64,000 nucleotides of DNA from Rossellomorea marisflavi (GCF_009806575.1 NZ_CP047095.1:1554001-1618000), one strand, 5' to 3'. Positions 8,460-17,297 are shown, counted from the first letter of the stretch. Made by a program: numbers and translations. The notes: generated from the sequence alone by a model not told the origin.

Positions 8460-9191
8460 ATGAAACTTACTGTTATCGGGCATTGGGGAGGTTACCCGAA
8501 AGCCGGGGAGGCAAGCTCCGGATACATAGTGGAACATGACGGATTCCGATTACTGATCGACTGTGGCAGTGGGGTGCTCTCAAGGCTTCAGACCCATTTC
8601 CCTGTCAGTCAGCTTGATGCCGCCATCCTTTCACACTATCACCCCGATCATGTGGCGGATATCGGTGTTCTTCAGCATGCTCTCCTGATCCAGTCTTTTC
8701 TTGGAACGAAGAAAAAACTGCCGGTCTATGGACATCGCGAAGACGAGCAGGGATTCCGCTCGCTTGCATATCGGGATGTGATGGAGGGGATCGAATATAA
8801 AGGGGACTCAAGCGTTTCAGTCGGCCCCTTTACCATCACCTTCGTGAAGACGCGTCATCCTGCCCCGTGCTATGCCATGAGGATCGAGGCTGGAGGGAAG
8901 GTCCTGTATTATACGGGAGACACATCTTTTACTGAATCCCTTATCCCTCTTGCCCATCAGGCTGATCTACTGCTGTGTGAATGTAATTTCTATGGTGGGA
9001 TGGATGGTTCGGGAGCCGGTCACATGACGAGCATCGATGCAGGACGACTCGCCCATCATGCCGGTGCTACACGACTTGTCCTGACTCACCTCCCGCATTT
9101 CGGAAATCTTCAGCAACTGGTGGATGAAGCAGGAACAGTCTTCAACGGGACCATCGAACTTGCCGCCATGAATAAAGAATGGATCATATAG
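8460..9191 (+). CDS. yhfI: metallo-beta-lactamase-fold hydrolase YhfI
   Basis: A 243-residue cytoplasmic protein of the RNase Z/MBL-fold type. The metal motif HYHPDH lies at residues 59-64, and later ligands are visible in KTRHPAPCYAM, YYTGDTSFT and LTHLPHFG. This layout suits a two-metal phosphodiesterase-type hydrolase; the substrate is unknown. The ATG at 8460 follows a GGAGG site. Only 16 bp separate it from lplJ, so they are probably cotranscribed, as in B. subtilis. Confidence 0.88.
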   Translation: MKLTVIGHWGGYPKAGEASSGYIVEHDGFRLLIDCGSGVLSRLQTHFPVSQLDAAILSHYHPDHVADIGVLQHALLIQSFLGTKKKLPVYGHREDEQGFRSLAYRDVMEGIEYKGDSSVSVGPFTITFVKTRHPAPCYAMRIEAGGKVLYYTGDTSFTESLIPLAHQADLLLCECNFYGGMDGSGAGHMTSIDAGRLAHHAGATRLVLTHLPHFGNLQQLVDEAGTVFNGTIELAAMNKEWII

Positions 9192-9207
9192 AGGAGGAAT
9201 CATCAAC

Positions 9208-10194
9208 ATGCAATTCATCGACAATAAAGGCATCACCGATCCGCGGATCAATCTGGCCATAGAGGAATACGCCCTTAAGAATCTTGATATCAATGAGAGC
9301 TATCTGTTGTTCTATATCAATGAGCCTTCCATCATCATCGGGAAAAACCAGAATACCATTGAAGAAATCAACACAGACTATGTGGAAAAGCAAGGTCTGC
9401 ATGTTGTCCGTCGCCTCTCGGGCGGAGGGGCCGTCTATCATGATCTCGGCAATCTGAACTTCAGCTTCATCACAAAGGACGATGGTGACAGCTTCCACAA
9501 CTTCAAGAAGTTCACCGAACCGGTGATCGAAGCATTGAATAAACTGGGCGTCAAAGCGGAGCTGAGTGGAAGGAATGATATCCTTGCAGAAGGAAGGAAG
9601 ATTTCCGGAAATGCCCAGTTCTCTACGAGGGGCCGCATGTTCAGCCACGGTACACTGCTGTTCGATTCGGAAATGGAAAACGTTGTATCTGCCCTCCGGG
9701 TGAAAAAGGACAAGATAGAATCGAAAGGCATCAAATCAATCCGGAGCCGGGTAGCAAACATTTCCGAGTTCCTGGAAGAAAAAATGACGATCGAAGAATT
9801 CAGGTCCACCCTTCTCAAGTACATTTTCAATGACAGCGATGTAGAGGAGTATGTCTTGACCGATGAGGACTGGGATCGCATTCACGCCTTGTCCAAGGAA
9901 CGCTATCAGAACTGGGATTGGAATTATGGGAAATCTCCTTCGTTCAATCTGCAGCACTCCCATCGCTTCCCTGTCGGTCAGATCGATGTGAGATTGGAAG
10001 TGAAGAAGGGCACCATTGAAAACTGCAAGATATACGGGGATTTCTTCGGAGTCGGCAATGTGGATGAAATTGAAGAAAAGCTCACCGGTATCCGCTATGA
10101 GCGCAACGAAATTGAACGGGTTCTAGAAGCTGTGGATATCCAGCATTACTTCGGAAAAGTGACGAAAGAGGAATTTATCGATTTAGTGTACTGA
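9208..10194 (+). CDS. lplJ: lipoate-protein ligase LplJ
   Basis: The enzyme activates free lipoate with ATP and attaches it to the lipoyl domains of 2-oxoacid dehydrogenases and GcvH. The 328-residue protein has the N-terminal catalytic domain with the RRLSGGGAVYHDLGNLNFSF loop near residues 70-89 and GRKISGNAQF near 131-140, which carries the conserved lysine. It also has the C-terminal accessory domain ending in the usual FGKVTKEEFIDLVY region. The ribosome site GAGGAGG lies before the ATG. It matches B. subtilis LplJ (YhfJ) in size and position. Confidence 0.95.
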   Translation: MQFIDNKGITDPRINLAIEEYALKNLDINESYLLFYINEPSIIIGKNQNTIEEINTDYVEKQGLHVVRRLSGGGAVYHDLGNLNFSFITKDDGDSFHNFKKFTEPVIEALNKLGVKAELSGRNDILAEGRKISGNAQFSTRGRMFSHGTLLFDSEMENVVSALRVKKDKIESKGIKSIRSRVANISEFLEEKMTIEEFRSTLLKYIFNDSDVEEYVLTDEDWDRIHALSKERYQNWDWNYGKSPSFNLQHSHRFPVGQIDVRLEVKKGTIENCKIYGDFFGVGNVDEIEEKLTGIRYERNEIERVLEAVDIQHYFGKVTKEEFIDLVY

Positions 10195-10202
10195 GTGTCG
10201 CG

Positions 10203-10229
10203 AGGCAGGCCATTATGGTCTGCCTTTTT
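10203..10229 (+). terminator. terminator after lplJ
   Basis: AGGCAGgCCAT and ATGGtCTGCC form a short hairpin followed by five Ts, directly after the lplJ stop codon. Confidence 0.75.
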
Positions 10230-10286
10230 CAATGTACATACGTGATGCGCAATGACAAAGGTAGCGGGGGATGGATCGTTTAAATC

Positions 10287-10315
10287 TTGCAATCTGACTT
10301 TTCTTTTAATAGAAT
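10287..10315 (+). promoter_or_regulatory. sigma-A-type promoter of lcfB
   Basis: TTGCAA and TAGAAT are separated by exactly 17 bp. The start point would fall near 10322, about 20 bp before the FadR-type operator. Confidence 0.65.
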
Positions 10316-10342
10316 ATATTTTGAATACTTCAACTAGTTTTA

Positions 10343-10360
10343 TGAATGACCATTCATTCA
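10343..10360. promoter_or_regulatory. FadR-type operator upstream of lcfB
   Basis: TGAATGACCATTCATTCA is an 18-bp palindrome with perfect 7-base arms TGAATGA and TCATTCA. It differs at one position from the published B. subtilis FadR consensus TGAATGAMTANTCATTCA. It lies just downstream of the predicted start point, where binding would repress. lcfB is a known FadR target in B. subtilis. Confidence 0.85.
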
Positions 10361-10385
10361 TTTCGAGAAAAGGGGAGGGATAGGA

Positions 10386-11942
10386 ATGAATATTGCTTCA
10401 CGATTAAAGGAGGTTTCACAGGACAAAGGGGAGAAGATCGCGTATCATTTCCTGGATGCATCGGTCTCATATAGGGAGCTTGATGATTCGGTTTCCCGCT
10501 TTGCCGGGGGTCTAGAGAGTCTCGGTTTGGAGAAGGGGGATCACATTGCTCTTATACTGGGAAACTCGCCACATTTCGTCATTGGTCTATACGGCGCTCT
10601 TCGCTTAGGATTAAGGGTCATTCCGATCAATCCGATTTATACGCCTGATGAAATCGGGTACATATTGCGTAACGGGGATGTGAAGGCAGTCATCACATTG
10701 GATCTCATGGTCCCTCTTATGGGGAAACTCGAGTCACTCCTTCAGACTGTTGATCACGTCATCCTCTGTGAATCAGGGGACGAGAGGGCAAAAGGGGTGG
10801 ACCTCGAACGGATCGGTTTGTTGAATCCAAAAATGAAATCGTTTACAAGTGTGATCTCCTTGGGAGGAACGAACTTTGAAGGGGTAGAGGCTGAAGAAGA
10901 TGATACAGCCATCATTCTTTATACATCCGGAACAACGGGAAGGCCGAAAGGAGCCATGCTTACACATAAGAATGTGTATTCAAATGCATGGGATGTCGGA
11001 ACGTACCTGCAGATGAGTGAAGAAGATCGTGTCATCACGGCCCTTCCCATGTTCCATGTGTTCTGTCTTACAGTGGCACTCAATGCCCCGCTTATGATGG
11101 GTGCGACCATCCTCATCGCCCCGAAGTTCAGCCCAAAGGGGATCTTCGGATTATCCAGGCTACATAAACCGACTGTTTTTGCCGGTGTACCGACCATGTA
11201 TAATTTCCTCTACCAGTACCCTGATGGAGATCCCGATGATCTCAGTTCTCTCAGGCTCTGTATATCCGGGGGAGCTTCCATGCCTGTGGCCCTCTTGAAA
11301 AACTTCGAGCAGAAGTTCAACGTCATGATTTCAGAAGGATACGGTTTATCCGAGGCCTCACCGGTGACCTGTTTCAATCCACTTGATCGTCCAAGAAAGC
11401 CCGGTTCGATCGGAACATCAATCATGAGCATCAAGAATAAAGTCGTCAATGAACTCGGAGAAGAGGTCTCTCCGGGGCAAGTGGGGGAATTGATTGTAAA
11501 CGGGCCGAACGTGATGAAGGGTTATTATAACATGGAGGAAGAAACCCAAGCAGCCATCAGGGACGGTTGGCTTTACACCGGTGACCTGGCCCGCATGGAT
11601 GAAGAGGGGTATTTCTATATCGTGGATCGGAAAAAAGAGCTGATCATCGTCGGTGGATTCAATGTGTATCCAAGGGAAATAGAAGAAGTGCTGTATGATC
11701 ACCCGGAAATCGTGGAAGCGGCCGTCATCGGGGTCCCGCATCCCGAGAAAGGGGAAGCCGTGAGCTGTTACGTCGTGAGGAAAAATGCGTCTCTGTCGGA
11801 AGAAGAGGTGATGGCGTATTGTCGTGAGCGATTGGCAAAATACAAACTGCCTTCCTCCATTGAATTCCTCGAGGAACTGCCAAAGAATACGACCGGCAAA
11901 ATTCTGAGGAGGGCGTTGAAAGCACAGGTGCTGAATTCCTGA
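10386..11942 (+). CDS. lcfB: long-chain fatty-acid-CoA ligase LcfB (YhfL)
   Basis: This AMP-forming ligase activates fatty acids to acyl-CoA for beta-oxidation. In 518 residues it carries the adenylate motif [16 protein letters not shown] at about 179-194, the [11 protein letters not shown] segment, [13 protein letters not shown], and the hinge [21 protein letters not shown] with the C-terminal catalytic lysine in NTTGKILRR. The ribosome site GGGGAGGGA precedes the ATG. A FadR-type operator stands upstream, and a crotonase gene follows 64 bp downstream, so the pair probably serves fatty-acid degradation. Confidence 0.95.
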   Translation: MNIASRLKEVSQDKGEKIAYHFLDASVSYRELDDSVSRFAGGLESLGLEKGDHIALILGNSPHFVIGLYGALRLGLRVIPINPIYTPDEIGYILRNGDVKAVITLDLMVPLMGKLESLLQTVDHVILCESGDERAKGVDLERIGLLNPKMKSFTSVISLGGTNFEGVEAEEDDTAIILYTSGTTGRPKGAMLTHKNVYSNAWDVGTYLQMSEEDRVITALPMFHVFCLTVALNAPLMMGATILIAPKFSPKGIFGLSRLHKPTVFAGVPTMYNFLYQYPDGDPDDLSSLRLCISGGASMPVALLKNFEQKFNVMISEGYGLSEASPVTCFNPLDRPRKPGSIGTSIMSIKNKVVNELGEEVSPGQVGELIVNGPNVMKGYYNMEEETQAAIRDGWLYTGDLARMDEEGYFYIVDRKKELIIVGGFNVYPREIEEVLYDHPEIVEAAVIGVPHPEKGEAVSCYVVRKNASLSEEEVMAYCRERLAKYKLPSSIEFLEELPKNTTGKILRRALKAQVLNS

Positions 11943-12006
11943 TTTAGAGGTTTTTTTTGAAACATGTCGAATATACGTAGAGACATGTGGAAAGGGGGAG
12001 TGAAGG

Positions 12007-12783
12007 ATGGAATACATTCTGTTGGAACAAAGGGATCACGTGGCGGTGGTGACGATCAACCGTCCGGATGCCATGAACGCCTTTCATTATGATTCCCTGC
12101 ATGAATTGCAGCAAATCGTGGAATCTCTCAGGCTGAACCCTGATGTACGAGCGGTGATCTTCACTGGTAGCGGGGAGAAAGCATTCAGTGTAGGGGCCGA
12201 CCTGAAAGAACGCAAGACCCTTACGGATCAGCAGGTCGTCCGGAACGTATACAAGATCGGAGAAGTATTCAATGAAGTGGCCATGCTGCCGCAGCCGACC
12301 ATTGCAGCCATGAATGGATATGCATTCGGCGGGGGGATGGAACTTGCACTGGCATGTGATTTCCGCCTTGCGGTGGAGGGCACGTCCATGGGGCTGACCG
12401 AAACGAGTCTTGCCATCATACCGGGAGCGGGTGGCACCCAGCGTCTTCCAAGATTGATCGGGGAATCGAAAGCGCTGGAACTGATCCTTACTGCGAAGCG
12501 GCTGACTTCCGAGGAAGCGCTTGATGTGGGGTTGGTGAACCGTGTTATCGCTAAAGACCTCTTCATGGAAGAGGTATATGACTTTATTGACCCTATGCTG
12601 AATAATGGCCCTATCGCTGTGCAACAGGCAAAATATGCTGTGAAATCCGGTATGAACGTCGACCTTCAGACAGGGCTCCAGATTGAACGAAAGGCTTATG
12701 AACGACTGATCCCAACAGAAGATCGTGTGGAAGCACTGTTGGCCTTCAGCCAAAAACGCAAGGCGGAGTTCAAAGGGAAATAA
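12007..12783 (+). CDS. enoyl-CoA hydratase/isomerase family protein
   Basis: A 258-residue crotonase-fold protein. It begins with VAVVTINRPDAMNAF, has the oxyanion-hole segments AFSVGADLKE and NGYAFGGGMELALACDFRLA, and carries the second acidic residue in ETSLAIIPGAGGTQRLPRLIG. Both glutamates typical of true hydratases are therefore present. It resembles Bacillus FadB and YngF-type hydratases; sequence alone does not settle straight-chain enoyl-CoA versus methylglutaconyl-CoA. It lies 64 bp after lcfB with no terminator between them, and a terminator follows, so lcfB and this gene probably form one FadR-controlled unit. Confidence 0.88.
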   Translation: MEYILLEQRDHVAVVTINRPDAMNAFHYDSLHELQQIVESLRLNPDVRAVIFTGSGEKAFSVGADLKERKTLTDQQVVRNVYKIGEVFNEVAMLPQPTIAAMNGYAFGGGMELALACDFRLAVEGTSMGLTETSLAIIPGAGGTQRLPRLIGESKALELILTAKRLTSEEALDVGLVNRVIAKDLFMEEVYDFIDPMLNNGPIAVQQAKYAVKSGMNVDLQTGLQIERKAYERLIPTEDRVEALLAFSQKRKAEFKGK

Positions 12784-12800
12784 TGACGTTGCACATGGAA

Positions 12801-12828
12801 AAGGACTCGAGGGGACGAGTCCTTTTTT
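12801..12828 (+). terminator. terminator after the enoyl-CoA hydratase gene
   Basis: AAGGACTCG pairs perfectly with CGAGTCCTT around AGGGGA, and a run of Ts follows. Confidence 0.9.
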
Positions 12829-13016
12829 CATGAGGTGGTAAAGAGAGCGCGCAGCCCCTTATAAATAAGGAATAAAGAGGACAACAAGATGGTGATGATA
12901 CCGATGATGTCTGTCACTGGTGAAATCCCTTCAAGGAACGTTCCGCTAAGCGGGAGCTTCAATAGCGCAAAACCGGCGAGGATGCTGGCGAGCATCAGTG
13001 GGATGAATCGATCCAT
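12828..13016 (-). CDS. small two-helix membrane protein, unknown
   Basis: A 62-residue hydrophobic protein with two likely transmembrane helices, at about residues 4-22 and 35-54, and a short basic tail. The ATG at 13016 follows a near-ideal AAAGGAGGTACTATT ribosome site, which argues that the gene is real. I do not recognise the family. It converges on the enoyl-CoA hydratase gene and diverges from the kinase-like gene. No motif suggests a function. Confidence 0.6.
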   Translation of the reverse strand: MDRFIPLMLASILAGFALLKLPLSGTFLEGISPVTDIIGIITILLSSLFLIYKGLRALFTTS

Positions 13017-13156
13017 AATAGTACCTCCTTTCGATGATAACACTATATGTAAGCGTTATTATTTTTGGCTGGGTGATAGTACCAGATGCAGATTTATATC
13101 AGTTTTCTGACAGTCGTGCTATAGTGTTTGGAACATATCCTGAAAGGGGAATCAGT

Positions 13157-13837
13157 ATGTCTCATGAATGGAAAACGCTCATCGCTTCATTAGAACAGAT
13201 TACCGTCACCTCGACGGATGACAATGAACCGGTGACCATCCGTGGTAACTATGAAGGGTTCACCTGCGTGGGAATCGGGACGGACGCTGCCGTATTCCGC
13301 TCCCCTGATGATCCGGAGGTTGCCTTCAAAGTGTATGCATCCACCAAAGCAGATAAAGCCGAGGCGGAAGCCCGGGTCTATGAAGCGCTTGGAGAGTCAT
13401 CTTATTTTCCCCGCTGTTATGGGACCTATGGGAATATTCTCGTACTGAGTTTTGAATCGGGCATTACGCTATTCGATTGCGTCCTGCAGGGGATTCATAT
13501 CCCGAAACATGTAGTCGACGAAGTAGAGGAGGCGAGGGAGTATGTAAGGAGCGTCGGTCTGAACCCGAGGGACATCCACTTGAAGAATATCCTGTTGCAA
13601 GACGGCAGGGCAAAGATCGTCGATGTTTCAGAGTACATCCTGGAGGGCAATGATTATCGATGGGAGCATCTTAAGAAGGGATACGACGAATTTTATTCGC
13701 TGATCGACGGGAGAGCAATCCCCTTCTGGGTCGTTGAAACGGTCCGCAAGTGGTACCATCAATGGGTGAACAGGCCATCTACCATAGAAGACTTCATGGC
13801 CATGCTGTCCAAGTTCATTCCCTTTAATAAGCAATAG
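13157..13837 (+). CDS. small serine/threonine protein kinase-like protein
   Basis: The 226-residue protein keeps the core of the protein-kinase fold. A glycine-containing strand GIGTDAAVF and the VAFKVYAS lysine (about residues 43-60) are followed by an acidic helix, the catalytic-loop-like RDIHLKNILL (about 138-147) and DVSE in place of DFG (about 154-157). The catalytic and metal aspartates therefore seem present, so it may be active, but the C-lobe is short. I set the start at the ATG at 13157, after an AAAGGGG site; the frame is open further upstream without a ribosome site. It resembles the small YrzF-like kinases of Bacillus. The substrate is unknown. Confidence 0.7.
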   Translation: MSHEWKTLIASLEQITVTSTDDNEPVTIRGNYEGFTCVGIGTDAAVFRSPDDPEVAFKVYASTKADKAEAEARVYEALGESSYFPRCYGTYGNILVLSFESGITLFDCVLQGIHIPKHVVDEVEEAREYVRSVGLNPRDIHLKNILLQDGRAKIVDVSEYILEGNDYRWEHLKKGYDEFYSLIDGRAIPFWVVETVRKWYHQWVNRPSTIEDFMAMLSKFIPFNKQ

Positions 13838-13839
13838 TC

Positions 13840-13870
13840 GGATCTTTCCTTCTGGGAAGGTCTTTTTTTA
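13840..13870 (+). terminator. terminator after the kinase-like gene
   Basis: GATCTTTCC and GGGAAGGTC pair with two mismatches or wobbles around TTCT and are followed by seven Ts. Confidence 0.65.
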
Positions 13871-14016
13871 TTGTTTCTATCGCTTCCTTGGGACTCCGAC
13901 CTGCTGCAGGGGGAATAGTTCGTCTGGAAATGGGTAAAAGGAGAAGGGCGGATTTTTGACAAGTCGCCCAGAATCGATTAAAATCCAACTATTACAATAA
14001 GAAAAGGAGGATTAAA

Positions 14017-15267
14017 ATGACGAAAGTTGTTCAACCAGTATCAGAGCAGAAAGGTCCGGTCCAAGAAGGGAAAGAGTTGAATCCGCCTCAAATTCCATTG
14101 GTGGTCGCAGGCAGCATCGTATCTGCCATACTGGTCATCTATCTCGCTTTCACCCAAGATGTCAGCCAGGTCGTGCTTCTGATTCTCGGTCTCTTATTAG
14201 GATTCACCCTATTTCATGCACGCTTTGGCTTCACATCTGCGTTCCGTCGGGTGATGTCGGTGGGGAACGGTCAGGCACTCAGGGCCCACATGCTCATGCT
14301 TGCCATCGCGGTCACACTCTTCGCCCCGATCCTTGCTACCGGGTTCACATTTTTCGGCGGACAGGCGACCGGGTATGTCTCTCCTGTAGGAGTGAGTCTC
14401 CTCGTCGGTGCCTTCGTGTTCGGAATCGGGATGCAACTGGGGGGCGGATGTGCTTCCGGAACCCTATATGCCGTAGGGGGAGGCCGTTCCGTTATGTTCA
14501 TCACGCTTCTATTCTTTATTGTCGGTTCGACCGTGGGGGCTTATCATCTTCCTTTCTGGACAGAAGAGATGCCTTCATTCAAGCCGTTCTCCTTGGCCAC
14601 CTCTACGGGTCTTGGTTACACAGGTGCCTGGATTGTATCCCTCATCTTCTTTGCCCTGGTGGCATGGGTGACGCTGAGGGTCGAGAAGGTGAAGAATCCT
14701 CCCCGCATGGCAGCCTTGCCTACTGCAAAAGGATGGAAACGGGTTGTGCGCGGTTCTTGGCCGCTTATGGCTGCGGCTGTCGTCCTCGCTGTACTCAATG
14801 CGCTGACGCTCATGACGCGCGGAACCCCTTGGGGAATTACTTCTGCATTTGCCCTGTGGGGTTCAAAAGCGGCATCATCCATTGGGATCGATGTGGCAAG
14901 CTGGGGCTACTGGACGGGTGAGAATGCAAGCGCCCTTCAGGCTTCCATCTTCAGTGATTCCACCACCGTGTTGAACTTCGGTGTGATCCTTGGGGCATTC
15001 CTCGCCTCGGCTGCAGGTGGTCTTTTCCGTTTCAATAAGATTACGGGCGGGAACGCCATGGCCTCCGTCATCGGCGGGCTGATGATGGGCTATGGTGCCC
15101 GTCTTGCCTTTGGATGCAATATCGGTGCGTATTTCGGCGGGATCGCTTCATTCAGCCTTCACGGGTATGTATGGGGGATTGTAGCCCTTTCCGGAACATT
15201 CCTTGCCCTCTATCTGAGGCCGATATTCGGATTGTCCGTACCGAAGCCTAAAGATACCTTCTGCTAA
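14017..15267 (+). CDS. YeeE/YedE (TsuA-like) sulfur-compound transporter
   Basis: A 416-residue polytopic membrane protein with about ten helices. It has the two family motifs GGGCASGTLY (cysteine at residue 145) and FGCNIGAYFGG (cysteine at 367), which in TsuA line the path for thiosulfate. The protein therefore probably imports thiosulfate or a related sulfur compound. The AAAGGAGG site before the ATG is strong. No TusA-like or rhodanese gene is adjacent, unlike many yeeE loci. Flanking terminators make it a single-gene unit. Confidence 0.87.
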   Translation: MTKVVQPVSEQKGPVQEGKELNPPQIPLVVAGSIVSAILVIYLAFTQDVSQVVLLILGLLLGFTLFHARFGFTSAFRRVMSVGNGQALRAHMLMLAIAVTLFAPILATGFTFFGGQATGYVSPVGVSLLVGAFVFGIGMQLGGGCASGTLYAVGGGRSVMFITLLFFIVGSTVGAYHLPFWTEEMPSFKPFSLATSTGLGYTGAWIVSLIFFALVAWVTLRVEKVKNPPRMAALPTAKGWKRVVRGSWPLMAAAVVLAVLNALTLMTRGTPWGITSAFALWGSKAASSIGIDVASWGYWTGENASALQASIFSDSTTVLNFGVILGAFLASAAGGLFRFNKITGGNAMASVIGGLMMGYGARLAFGCNIGAYFGGIASFSLHGYVWGIVALSGTFLALYLRPIFGLSVPKPKDTFC

Positions 15268-15310
15268 ACATGCTAAAAAGAGATTGTGACAAAAGTGTCT
15301 TAGTCATAGT

Positions 15311-15350
15311 AAAACCCGAATTCATCTTCTTAAGATGAATTCGGGTTTTT
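15311..15350 (+). terminator. terminator after the YeeE-like gene
   Basis: AAACCCGAATTCATCTT pairs perfectly with AAGATGAATTCGGGTTT around a very short loop, followed by Ts. Confidence 0.92.
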
Positions 15351-15401
15351 CATTTGATTCGTGACCATTACGATTTCATTGTTGCCCAGCGGTTGATTGG
15401 A

Positions 15402-15495
15402 GTGCAAGACGAAGACTCCTGGGGGAAGAGTAGCTGATGTGAGACGGCTTGCCGATGAGGCACACGGGCTACCCGCGGAAAGCGAAGTCTTGCAC
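15402..15495. repeat. Bacillus-type palindromic intergenic repeat element
   Basis: The ~94-bp element starts GTGCAAGAC and ends with its exact inverse GTCTTGCAC. Inside it are GAAGACTCCTGGGGGAA and CCGCGGAAAGCGAAGTC, which resemble the dispersed GACTCCTGCGGGAA...CCGCGGAAAGCG repeats common between genes in Bacillaceae. It can fold into one long imperfect hairpin. I noticed only this copy in the window. An open frame of 66 codons crosses it but looks accidental. It occupies most of the 311-bp gap between the YeeE-like gene and the cupin regulator, which otherwise holds only the terminator. Confidence 0.7.
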
Positions 15496-15578
15496 GGAAA
15501 TCATGAGCGGTATAATGAGCCTACACTGATCGTGTTCGTCATGAAGTGGTACCTATTTGTTTTGTCCCAGTCTCTTTT

Positions 15579-16139
15579 TCATGAGAGTTCACCATAGTAG
15601 ATGACCATATGACACTCGGCATCGTCTGAAGAGGGGTTGAGGTATTCATGTGCAACATCAGCTTCAAACCGGATCGATTCTCCTTCAGAGAGGGAGTAGG
15701 AGGCATCCCCGATCTTTAAGAAGAATGTACCTTTCAGTACGGTTAAATATTCTTCGACTCCCCGTGGGTGCCCGTCGTTACGGTAATCACAGCCGGGTTT
15801 CATCACAATGCGGTAGCTTTCCCATTTTTTAGTTGGATCGAATGGGAAGATCGGTATGACCACATACTTTCCCTCATCTTCGAGAACAGGCTCTACATCT
15901 TTGTAATCGATGATGGCAACATCGGTAGCAGGTGCTTCAAGGAGGGAAGAGAATGATACTTTCAGACCGTTCGCGATTTTCCAAAGGGTCGCAACTGTCG
16001 GATTGGAATCATCCCTCTCGATCTGACCGATCATGGCTTTGCTCACCCCTGTCCTTTCTGCAACCTGGTCAAGACTGAGTCCTCTTTCTTTTCTGATTTT
16101 CCTGATATTGTCTCCGATCTTCATCGGCATCTCATTCAT
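15579..16139 (-). CDS. XRE-family regulator with C-terminal cupin domain
   Basis: A 186-residue DNA-binding protein. An N-terminal helix-turn-helix of the lambda-repressor type (IRKIRKERGLSLDQVAERTG, then VSKAMIGQIERDDSNPTVATLWKIANGL) is joined to a C-terminal cupin barrel at about residues 110-185 (YRNDGHPRGVEEYLTVLKG, EGESIRFEADVAHEYLN), which usually binds a small ligand or metal. The AAGGGGTG site lies seven bases before the ATG at 16139. It diverges from azlC across about 100 bp, so it most likely controls the azlCD exporter, as XRE-cupin proteins often do in Firmicutes; this is inferred from position. Confidence 0.85.
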   Translation of the reverse strand: MNEMPMKIGDNIRKIRKERGLSLDQVAERTGVSKAMIGQIERDDSNPTVATLWKIANGLKVSFSSLLEAPATDVAIIDYKDVEPVLEDEGKYVVIPIFPFDPTKKWESYRIVMKPGCDYRNDGHPRGVEEYLTVLKGTFFLKIGDASYSLSEGESIRFEADVAHEYLNPSSDDAECHMVIYYGELS

Positions 16140-16241
16140 CCACTACACCCCTTGTGCAATATAACGTCTATATGTATACTATAATGAATTATTAGAATAT
16201 TTTCATTGTACGATAGTTTATATGATAAAGGAAGTGTATGT

Positions 16242-16961
16242 GTGGAAGCTACCTACTCTGTAAAAAAAACCTCTGATTTTCGTTTGGGACTGCAGGCGGG
16301 CTTAAGCATAGCAATCGGTTATATGCCCGTCGCCCTCACGTTCGGGCTCCTGGCAAGGACAACGGGCTTGACGTTTGCAGAGACGGTACTCATGAGCCTC
16401 TTTGTCTACGCGGGTGCTGCGCAGTATATTTCACTGAGTCTCATTGCTGTGGGGACCGGCGTCATGGAAATCGTCCTCACCACGCTGATCGTGAATATCC
16501 GCCATTTCCTCATGTCCGCTTCACTGACTGAGAGATTGGAAGAACATCAACTTTATAAAAAGCTGATGACGGCCTTCGGTGTGACAGATGAAACGTTTTC
16601 TGTCATCTCGACTCAGACAGGGAAGGTCCGGACCGCTTTTGCAGCCGGCGTGATGGTCATCTCGTATGGAAGCTGGGTGGTATTTTCCGGAGTCGGCCAT
16701 CTCATGGGTGATATCATGCCCGGCTTCCTCCAAGTAAGCATGTCCATTGCCCTTTATGCCATGTTTGTTGGACTTCTCGTTCCATCCATGAAAAAGAGTG
16801 TGAAGGTCACGTATCTTGCAGCGGTTGCGGCAGCCGTGAACAGTCTGCTCATCTTTTACACCGATCTGTCTGGAGGCTGGTCCATCGTTGCTTCGACCCT
16901 GGTCTCATCCCTAATGGTTGAATGGGTTTGGCATATGAAGAGGAGGAATCCACGTGGATAA
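16242..16961 (+). CDS. azlC: branched-chain amino-acid exporter large subunit AzlC
   Basis: This is a 239-residue integral membrane protein of the AzlC family, with the motifs GYMPVALTFGLLAR and SLFVYAGAAQYISLSLIA near the N-terminus and IVNIRHFLMSASL in the centre. AzlC works with AzlD in export of branched-chain amino acids or their analogues. I set the start at the GTG at 16242, seven bases after AAAGGAAG; a TTG at 16206 has no ribosome site. The stop overlaps the azlD start by 8 bp, so the two are translationally coupled. Confidence 0.88.
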   Translation: MEATYSVKKTSDFRLGLQAGLSIAIGYMPVALTFGLLARTTGLTFAETVLMSLFVYAGAAQYISLSLIAVGTGVMEIVLTTLIVNIRHFLMSASLTERLEEHQLYKKLMTAFGVTDETFSVISTQTGKVRTAFAAGVMVISYGSWVVFSGVGHLMGDIMPGFLQVSMSIALYAMFVGLLVPSMKKSVKVTYLAAVAAAVNSLLIFYTDLSGGWSIVASTLVSSLMVEWVWHMKRRNPRG

Positions 16962-17262
16962 AATGATGCTCTTGATGATTGCAGGTATGGCCTTTGTTAC
17001 CTACGTTCCGAGAATGCTTCCATTTGTGATGTTTTCCGGGAAGGAGCTGCACCCATTTGTGAAGGGGGTACTCAATAATGTTCCTTATGCCGTCTTAGGG
17101 GCCCTCATTTTCCCGAGTATCTTCCTGATCAAAGAAGGAGACGTGCTGTTCGGCGTCGTCGGAGCCGTAGCCGCCTTTGCCCTCGCGTTTTGCGGAGCCA
17201 ATGTCATCATGGTCGTACTTGGTGCCATCGCGATTTTATCAGCCTATACCTTCTTGGTTTGA
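16954..17262 (+). CDS. azlD: branched-chain amino-acid exporter small subunit AzlD
   Basis: A 102-residue membrane protein with three or four helices and the AzlD-family segments TYVPRMLPF and LNNVPYAVLGALIFP. It starts at a GTG at 16954, seven bases after AGGAGG inside the end of azlC. It partners AzlC, and the divergent XRE-cupin gene probably regulates both. Confidence 0.87.
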   Translation: MDKMMLLMIAGMAFVTYVPRMLPFVMFSGKELHPFVKGVLNNVPYAVLGALIFPSIFLIKEGDVLFGVVGAVAAFALAFCGANVIMVVLGAIAILSAYTFLV

Positions 17263-17297
17263 TCATGGAATGGATAAAATGAAAGGAGTGGTTCATA

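Noticed and set aside
11944-12831. 295-codon minus-strand frame
   Set aside because: It is antisense to the enoyl-CoA hydratase gene and crosses its terminator; the composition is typical of a shadow frame.
15397-15597. 66-codon plus-strand frame between the YeeE-like gene and the cupin regulator
   Set aside because: It runs through the palindromic repeat, and its sequence is explained by the repeat. The codon pattern and ribosome site are poor.
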